Positions 1 to 5,002 of a stretch of 5,002 nt of DNA are shown piece by piece. A program made the translations under genes and the position numbers. The stretch is from Clostridiales bacterium. Lineage in GTDB: Bacteria; Bacillota; Clostridia; Oscillospirales; Acutalibacteraceae. The notes under the pieces were generated by a model. That model saw only the letters and a program-made list of their open reading frames with translations. It was not told where the DNA came from and searched no databases. Position 1 is the stretch's first letter. Each line of letters opens with the position of its first letter. Location: NCBI GenBank assembly GCA_020859725.1, contig JAJBVR010000023.1:1-5002 (forward strand). The letters run 5' to 3'.

Positions 1-26
1 ATATACATTAAGGTTAATATATTTCA

Positions 27-33
27 GAAAGGA
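27..33 (+). promoter_or_regulatory. Ribosome-binding site of the large exoprotein gene
   Basis: The purine-rich run GAAAGGA lies 9 nt upstream of the ATG at position 43, a normal Shine-Dalgarno distance for a low-GC Gram-positive. It supports the chosen start, which also gives a complete signal peptide. Only 42 nt of upstream sequence are present, so the promoter is probably outside the window. Confidence 0.85.
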
Positions 34-42
34 TTTAGGCTT

Positions 43-3000
43 ATGAAAATTAAAAAATTCAAAAAAATATCGGCGGTGTTTTTAGCGGTTGTTATGGTTG
101 TTTCAATATTTGCCTCCATGCCTTTTACCTCATTTGCTTCGGCATATACCGAAACCCAGCTTAAAGAGCTGCTGGGCGAATATGAGCTGAAGATAAATGA
201 CGGTAAGGTTTATACAAATCTTTCAAATTCATATGACGCCTATTATGACGCTTATGTTACTTATATCGGCGTAAAATCTGGAATACTTTCCGAATCGGAT
301 ATTGATCCCGCGTATAATTCTCTTCAAACCGCAATGAGCAATATGTTTGAATTTGCGCCGTATGCGGCTTCAAATCCAAAGCCGTCTTTTAATGCGGATT
401 CAAACAGCGCCGCAGATGTTTCCTCTACATATGCAAATTTGCTTTATACAGGGGCAAGCGGTTCAAAATCAGCAGAAAACACTGTAAGCAGATGGCAATT
501 TGAAGTGGGCTACAGTAACACGGTTATGCTTTATGACGGAATTGTGCAGCCTAAAACTCAGGTAATGTATGCCGGCAGAGTAACGGCGCAATTTGCCAGC
601 AGCAAAACAATGGCTCCCTATTCGGCATATCCAACAAAAGGCAGCGATAATTATGAGGATAACGGAGAACTGTATCTTCCGTCTTTGTGGTTCGGTGGGG
701 AATCAACCAACTACGATTACACATGGTCATATTCGCATTCCTCATACACTTTCGGAAACAATGCGTCAACTTCTTCTGCCGGAAAGTCTTTAACGGGAGG
801 TACTTCCGCTTCGTCATTTGCTTCATATGTTAACAGTGTTGCATTTAATGAAAACACCGTGTGGTCTGACAATGAATATTCAAAGTCATATGAAAGACTT
901 AATTGGGCAAGTATTTCGGGAGATACGTCCGCAGCAGATAAAGCCACTGCTACCGCTGATAAATCCATATATGTAATTAATTACAAAAAGCTTATTGACG
1001 CTTTGAATTTATCGGGTCTGGATGTTTTAAACAATTCCTACAGCTCTGTAAAAACTCTGTTCGGAGCTTTGGATGCAGCTCAGAAAGTTGACCCGAACAA
1101 ATATTTTTCCTCCGCTTCCGATGAAACGATAAGTTCAAATGTGGCGGATTGCGCGTCGGCGATTAAAAACGCAGTTGATAATATAAACAGCGCTGAAAAC
1201 TCGCTTGTTGCCGTTAACAACAAAAGCTATGTAGCTCTTGCCGAGCATTACAAAACCTACTCATCCGCTGCACAGGGAAATAATTCCAACGGATATTATA
1301 CGGACGAGTCGTATGCTGATTTTATTTCAGCGTTTAATTCGGCAAATCCGGTTTTGACAGATATTATTTATAAAAATATCAGAATGACAGACGCCTCGCA
1401 AACCGATACAAATCTTGTAAACGGCTATCACGGATTAAAAGCAGCTGAAAAATATGTTGATGATTCGGAACTGCAGGGCTGTTTTGAAAAATATTATTCC
1501 TTAACTCAAAGTTATTATACCGTGGAAACATATAATGCTTTAACGCAGCAGATTTCAGCGGCTCTTAATCTTTATAACGGGAATGATTATACTTTAGGTA
1601 TAACTCTTGAAGACACGGCTGAAAATGAAGAAATTTATAATTCCGTGTTAAATGCGGTTAAAACGGCTTATTCCGCACTTCGAATCAGCAAAGACGCTAA
1701 ATTTACAGTCGGCGCTTCTATTGAAAGCTATAATTCGCTTATGGATAAGGTTTCAGCTGTTGACGGCTCCAAGTATTCAAATTATGAATCTGTTCTAAAA
1801 AGCATAAACGATCAGTCTGAAATTATACTTTCATTTGATAATAAGGAATTTGCCGGAGAATCGCAGGCGGCGGGCGAATATCTTTCCGTATTAAATGAAA
1901 TCAGAAATCTTATTGATTCCCTGCAATTAGCTTTCACTTCAATAGAAAACGGAACGGTTGTATCTGCCGAATACGGCTCAACCAATGGCTACAGCGCAGA
2001 TAATATTACCACTTCTTTAAAAAATCAAATACTTCAAATAACATATTTTAAAACTGTGTCGGGTGATGCCTCATTTACAACGGAATATGATATAACGGTT
2101 GATAATACATATTATAATTGGGCGGCATACAGGCCTGCTCAGCTTCATGCTCTTGGCTTCGGTTCATACGGTCAGGATTCTTTAGATAATCAGAGCGTGC
2201 TTTGGAAAGAAGGCGGAGCAGCTAAATCCGATTCATTTGATGAAAGCGCTTATAACTATCACACTGCGCTTATGAAAACACCGCAGAATTACACAGTGGG
2301 CTCAAATTATATAAATATAACTGAAAATACAAATGGTCAAAAGATTTTCGGCGAACATACCGTTACGGCTAAAGCAAATTCAACTGTAAACGCGACTGTG
2401 TTTACAACACCGGATATTTTTGAGTTGATTAACGTTTATAACAATGAAAAGCAAAGAACAAATACGGATGTTAAGCAAACTGTAACGGTTATTGATATTT
2501 ATCCTCTTATTGAAAAAGTAAATGCGGCAACTGAAATTGTAGATAATTCTTATTTAAACCTTTACGGCTGCTATACCGAAACAACATGGAATAATTTCAT
2601 TACCGCGCTTACAAATGCAAAGGCCGATCTTGCATATACCGAAATGAGCAATACGGAAATAGTTAATGAATGTAAAACAAGGCTCAGTAATTTAACTAAC
2701 GCAATTTCAGAGCTTACGGTAAACAGCGGCGGAACCCATAAATATACCGAACAGGCGGGTTCAATACAGCCAACCTGCACTTCAAGCGGAGCGCTGATAC
2801 TTAAATGCGATATATGCGGAAACACCGTGCGCACAAGACCTTCCGCTTTGGGGCACGATAAGATTTATACTTCTAACGGTGACAGTAAAACGCATACGGT
2901 CGGCTGCTCAAGAGGAGATCTTGATGAAATCGAAAACTGCACGGGAACAGATTACTGCGAGTTTTGCGGCCAGCAGCTTTATGTGACTGCCGAATGGGAT

Positions 3001-4578
3001 GAATTTAACACGGCAAAAGCTTTAATGGAGCAGGCGCTTGCGGAATCTGAAAGCGGAGCTGTAAAATATACGGCGGACGCGCTTAAAACGGCAAATGAAG
3101 ATATTTCTGAAATCACATATTATAATTATACCGCACAGCAGCAAACTGCGGTTCGTGATACAGAGCAGAATGAAATAAACACTCAAACCGTTCTTATTAA
3201 CAATGCTGTTTCCGCTCTTGAAAACGGAAAAGCCGATGCAAGCGTTTATGAAGCCAATCTTTCAAAAATTAAAACTCTTAATGCGGATGCGTATGATATT
3301 GCGGAAATAGAAAATGCAGTTAAAGATGTTGAAATCACCAAAATCGTTGTTGTAAACGGTAAAAATTACATAGGATGGATTTATGATAACTATAATGTTG
3401 CGTTCGGAACGGCGGTAACGGAAAATCAGTATGAATATACCGTTTCTGTTATGGACGCTGACGGAAAAATTTGGTGCCTTGATACAGCTCAGAGGCTCAT
3501 TGAGGTTGCCGCCGGTGTTAATGAAAAAGGCGAAACAACTTTTACCCCGGTAAACAGCGGAGACACTGTTGGTACTTTCCACTACGGAGATTATATTTCC
3601 GTTTCCAATCCGGCGAACGCCTCAGAAGTGTGCAACTGGTCCGAAAGCATAATAGCTCATTCCACAAATACAAATTCAAGCAAAAAATATATTGCTTCAT
3701 CTGCAAAATATCAGTTTAATTTAAGAGGAAATACTTCTCTTTATATTGATTCCGCCTCAGACGGTTCACTGTCAAAGGTTATTACTTTTGTTGATTCGTC
3801 AAGCGGCAAAGTTATAGGAACAGAGTACACTGCCTCATCGGAATATGTTATAAACACGGAAAATCTGCCTACCGTACCGTTCTATAAAATAGAAGGCTAT
3901 AAAAGAAGCGATACGGGCGAAACATTTACATCCGCCCAAATCGGGAATATTGAAAGCGATATTACGATTTATGTAACGTATGCTCCGATAACTTCTGTTC
4001 CTCTTTACACCATAACGCTTGTAAATGAAAATAATGAAATTCTTGATGTTCAAATAAAAGAATTCAATAAATTGGTAACTCTTTCGGCTCCCGGCGCGGC
4101 GGCTTATGTTTATTCGGAAAACAATTCGGATAAAGTTCTTTGGTACGGAAATGAATATTCATTTTACGCCTGCCGTGATATAATTGTTAAAGCTGTTTCA
4201 AACGCTCCTGATTCTGCCGAAGCTGATGTTATTTCAGCCCCGTTAGTAACAAAGGGCGGTTCGGTTACTGAATTTTCATTTATAGGTTCTTTCGCGGTCC
4301 CGGATGACTGTACTGTTCAATCTTACGGAATTGTGCTGGATTTAAACGGCAGTATCGGCAATTTAACTCTCTATGATGTGGATTCCGCTAAAGGCGTTTA
4401 TAATTTATCCGCTTCAAAGCATACGATAGGCAATCAGTTTACTGTTAACGTAACTCTGGCAATGGATTATAATCCTTCGGTTAATTACGTGTCGTATGTT
4501 GTTTATACCGATAAGAACGGAAATACTCAGTATGCATATTCAAACGTTGTAACAGGCGCCGAATTACCGGTGGCTTGA
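43..4578 (+). CDS. Large secreted multi-domain protein with FIVAR-like, Cys-rich and InlB B-repeat-like modules
   Basis: This is a complete 1511-aa exported protein. A lysine-rich start and hydrophobic core (residues 11-24) lead to an FASA site, with predicted signal peptidase cleavage after Ala34. Three-helix FIVAR-like units follow around 35-109, 313-390, 394-472, 473-549, 550-634, 821-893 and 985-1060. The clearest carry 'Y-T-x-E-[ST]-[YW]' helix starts at 419-424, 492-497 and 844-849, plus a related YTADAL at 1009-1014. Two beta-rich regions (115-310, 637-818) match no family I know. A Cys/His module (898-980) has CxxC pairs 922/925 and 972/975. Beta domain 3 (1097-1240), two InlB B-repeat-like units (1247-1316, 1322-1387) and a C-terminal beta domain with a 'SFIGSFAVPDDCTV' strand (1400-1511) complete it. 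FIVAR and InlB B repeats are known mainly as stalk, adhesion or carbohydrate-associated modules, so an adhesin or scaffold role is inferred. I see no enzyme motif and no LPXTG, SLH, dockerin or transmembrane tail. The start is supported by a Shine-Dalgarno 9 nt upstream. The gene is followed after 16 nt by a microprotein gene on the same transcript. The coding call is near certain; the function is not. Confidence 0.95.
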   Translation: MKIKKFKKISAVFLAVVMVVSIFASMPFTSFASAYTETQLKELLGEYELKINDGKVYTNLSNSYDAYYDAYVTYIGVKSGILSESDIDPAYNSLQTAMSNMFEFAPYAASNPKPSFNADSNSAADVSSTYANLLYTGASGSKSAENTVSRWQFEVGYSNTVMLYDGIVQPKTQVMYAGRVTAQFASSKTMAPYSAYPTKGSDNYEDNGELYLPSLWFGGESTNYDYTWSYSHSSYTFGNNASTSSAGKSLTGGTSASSFASYVNSVAFNENTVWSDNEYSKSYERLNWASISGDTSAADKATATADKSIYVINYKKLIDALNLSGLDVLNNSYSSVKTLFGALDAAQKVDPNKYFSSASDETISSNVADCASAIKNAVDNINSAENSLVAVNNKSYVALAEHYKTYSSAAQGNNSNGYYTDESYADFISAFNSANPVLTDIIYKNIRMTDASQTDTNLVNGYHGLKAAEKYVDDSELQGCFEKYYSLTQSYYTVETYNALTQQISAALNLYNGNDYTLGITLEDTAENEEIYNSVLNAVKTAYSALRISKDAKFTVGASIESYNSLMDKVSAVDGSKYSNYESVLKSINDQSEIILSFDNKEFAGESQAAGEYLSVLNEIRNLIDSLQLAFTSIENGTVVSAEYGSTNGYSADNITTSLKNQILQITYFKTVSGDASFTTEYDITVDNTYYNWAAYRPAQLHALGFGSYGQDSLDNQSVLWKEGGAAKSDSFDESAYNYHTALMKTPQNYTVGSNYINITENTNGQKIFGEHTVTAKANSTVNATVFTTPDIFELINVYNNEKQRTNTDVKQTVTVIDIYPLIEKVNAATEIVDNSYLNLYGCYTETTWNNFITALTNAKADLAYTEMSNTEIVNECKTRLSNLTNAISELTVNSGGTHKYTEQAGSIQPTCTSSGALILKCDICGNTVRTRPSALGHDKIYTSNGDSKTHTVGCSRGDLDEIENCTGTDYCEFCGQQLYVTAEWDEFNTAKALMEQALAESESGAVKYTADALKTANEDISEITYYNYTAQQQTAVRDTEQNEINTQTVLINNAVSALENGKADASVYEANLSKIKTLNADAYDIAEIENAVKDVEITKIVVVNGKNYIGWIYDNYNVAFGTAVTENQYEYTVSVMDADGKIWCLDTAQRLIEVAAGVNEKGETTFTPVNSGDTVGTFHYGDYISVSNPANASEVCNWSESIIAHSTNTNSSKKYIASSAKYQFNLRGNTSLYIDSASDGSLSKVITFVDSSSGKVIGTEYTASSEYVINTENLPTVPFYKIEGYKRSDTGETFTSAQIGNIESDITIYVTYAPITSVPLYTITLVNENNEILDVQIKEFNKLVTLSAPGAAAYVYSENNSDKVLWYGNEYSFYACRDIIVKAVSNAPDSAEADVISAPLVTKGGSVTEFSFIGSFAVPDDCTVQSYGIVLDLNGSIGNLTLYDVDSAKGVYNLSASKHTIGNQFTVNVTLAMDYNPSVNYVSYVVYTDKNGNTQYAYSNVVTGAELPVA

Positions 4579-4582
4579 GAAC

Positions 4583-4587
4583 AGGAG
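4583..4587 (+). promoter_or_regulatory. Ribosome-binding site of the microprotein gene
   Basis: AGGAG sits 7 nt before the ATG at 4595, inside the 16-nt gap after the exoprotein stop codon. A near-consensus Shine-Dalgarno at ideal spacing is the main argument that the short downstream frame is translated. Its closeness to the upstream stop allows independent initiation or translational coupling. Confidence 0.85.
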
Positions 4588-4594
4588 CGATATT

Positions 4595-4738
4595 ATGAAA
4601 TTGTTTTATGAAAAACCCGAAATGGAAATCCGCAGCTATAATTTAACTCCGGACGGAGTTATTACAACAAGCACGGGCACGGATTTGGGAGACGGGGATA
4701 AGTATCCCATAATTCCCGTTAATGATTATTTTGAATAA
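4595..4738 (+). CDS. 47-aa acidic microprotein of 'YEKPE...VITTS' type, function unknown
   Basis: A short complete frame opens 16 nt after the exoprotein stop and ends in TAA 35 nt before the terminator stem. The N-terminal part (1-18) begins MKLFYEKPEMEIRSY, and a central VITTSTGTDLGDGD segment (22-35) is followed by a Tyr/Pro/Ile stretch and an acidic end, DYFE. Nine Asp/Glu against four Lys/Arg make it clearly acidic. It has no Cys, no signal peptide and no membrane segment. Short proteins with a 'Y-x-K-P-x-[MVI]-x-[IV] ... [VI]-[IL]-T-T-S' pattern are, as I recall, frequent and unannotated in gut Clostridia; no search was possible here. Operon position suggests a role linked to the exoprotein (chaperone, regulator or secreted peptide), but this is speculation. 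No peptide-modifying enzyme is in the window, so a RiPP precursor is only an alternative. Confidence in translation is good; confidence in any function is low. Confidence 0.8.
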   Translation: MKLFYEKPEMEIRSYNLTPDGVITTSTGTDLGDGDKYPIIPVNDYFE

Positions 4739-4773
4739 ACGGGATTATCTGTCTTATAAATAACGGAAAACAT

Positions 4774-4826
4774 AAAAACGCCCCTTACGGCAGGAATAAA
4801 ATAAACTGTCATAAGGGGTGCTTTTT
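4774..4826 (+). terminator. Rho-independent terminator, probably bidirectional
   Basis: The arms CCCCTTA (4781-4787) and TAAGGGG (4812-4818) pair perfectly. Inward, after one C-A mismatch, GGCAG (4789-4793) pairs with CTGTC (4806-4810) including one G-T wobble, closing a 12-nt A-rich loop. Outward, C4779/G4820 and a G-T wobble extend the stem. C4821 is bulged and five A/T pairs follow, so the top strand ends in a five-T tract. The matching A tract on the 5' side gives the bottom strand a T tract as well, allowing termination from both sides. It lies 35 nt after the microprotein stop and closes the two-gene unit. Confidence 0.88.
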
Positions 4827-5002
4827 ATGCCAAAAAGTTACGGATAATAAACGATTATGAAAGTAGATATTAGAATTAAAAATGAAAGGATAGAAACAGA
4901 GAAAAGCATAAGGGCGGCAACTATGAACCTCTATATATAAATAAGCACATAATTTCATAACACGATATTACATTAATAAAAGCAATTAAATCAGTGTTGA
5001 AT

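Noticed and set aside
15..20. TAATAT as a -10 box for the exoprotein gene
   Set aside because: Transcription would start at or inside the ribosome-binding site, and no -35 sequence can be seen because the window begins too close.
551..968. Open frames inside the exoprotein gene: minus strand 551-826 and 717-968, plus strand 593-793
   Set aside because: They lie wholly within a well-supported coding frame. Their translations lack recognisable motifs or domain character and look like out-of-frame readings of Ser/Tyr/Thr-rich codons.
3469..3510. IWCLDTAQRLIEVA (residues 1143-1156) as a third copy of the junction strand seen at 309-322 and 814-827
   Set aside because: The match needs a one-residue insertion, it lies in the middle of a beta domain rather than at its end, and no FIVAR unit follows it.
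2571..4053. Minus-strand open frames at 2571-2834, 3262-3582 and 3835-4053
   Set aside because: All are antisense to clear domains of the exoprotein and have shadow-like compositions (Ile/Asn/Arg/Phe-rich). None makes a recognisable protein.
43..4578. A glycoside hydrolase, peptidase or toxin domain within the exoprotein
   Set aside because: I found no HExxH, catalytic Cys-His, Ser-hydrolase or glycosidase signature that I could place with confidence. The beta regions remain unassigned.
4857..4940. 27-codon plus-strand frame after the terminator (starts MKVDIRIKNERIE)
   Set aside because: There is no Shine-Dalgarno at useful spacing and no visible promoter. It is very short and lies in AT-rich sequence where such frames arise by chance.
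4809..4958. 49-codon minus-strand frame (starts MKLCAYLYIEV)
   Set aside because: It has no ribosome-binding site and an odd Phe/His/Tyr/Cys-rich composition, and its 3' end runs into the terminator stem.
4957..4985. Possible minus-strand promoter TTGCTT, 17 nt, TGTTAT
   Set aside because: Only 3 of 6 and 4 of 6 positions match the consensus, the sequence is AT-rich, and there is no supported gene on that strand within the window for it to serve.

Overview
The window is one transcription unit read left to right. It holds a very large secreted protein (1511 aa, positions 43-4578), a 47-aa acidic microprotein that starts 16 nt after it (4595-4738), and a strong stem-loop terminator (about 4774-4826). 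The last 175 bases are AT-rich and hold no gene I can support. The base composition is moderately AT-rich, both ribosome-binding sites are clear and purine-rich, and the signal peptide is Gram-positive in style. The domain set (FIVAR-like helical units, a 'GH...C...CxxCG' cysteine module, InlB B-repeat-like units and a C-terminal beta domain) is typical of large exoproteins of gut or rumen Clostridia (Oscillospiraceae/Lachnospiraceae type). That assignment is an inference from protein style; there is no taxonomic marker gene here.

Layout of the large protein: signal peptide (1-34), N-terminal helical segment (about 35-109), unrecognised beta-rich domain 1 (about 115-310), several FIVAR-like helical units (about 313-635), beta-rich domain 2 (about 637-818), a clear FIVAR unit (about 821-893), a Cys/His-rich module (about 898-980), another FIVAR unit (about 985-1060) and a further helical stretch, beta domain 3 (about 1097-1240), two InlB B-repeat-like units (about 1247-1316 and 1322-1387) and a C-terminal beta domain (about 1400-1511). 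I see no catalytic motif, sortase LPXTG tail, SLH domain, dockerin or C-terminal membrane segment. The protein therefore looks like an adhesive or scaffold exoprotein whose cell attachment is unexplained.

The microprotein is the least explained element. It has its own strong Shine-Dalgarno, shares the transcript, and has a 'YEKPE...VITTS' pattern. From memory, this pattern recurs in unannotated short proteins of gut Firmicutes. Whether it works with the exoprotein or is a peptide precursor cannot be decided from this window. No known defence, mobile, CRISPR, tRNA or rRNA feature is visible.
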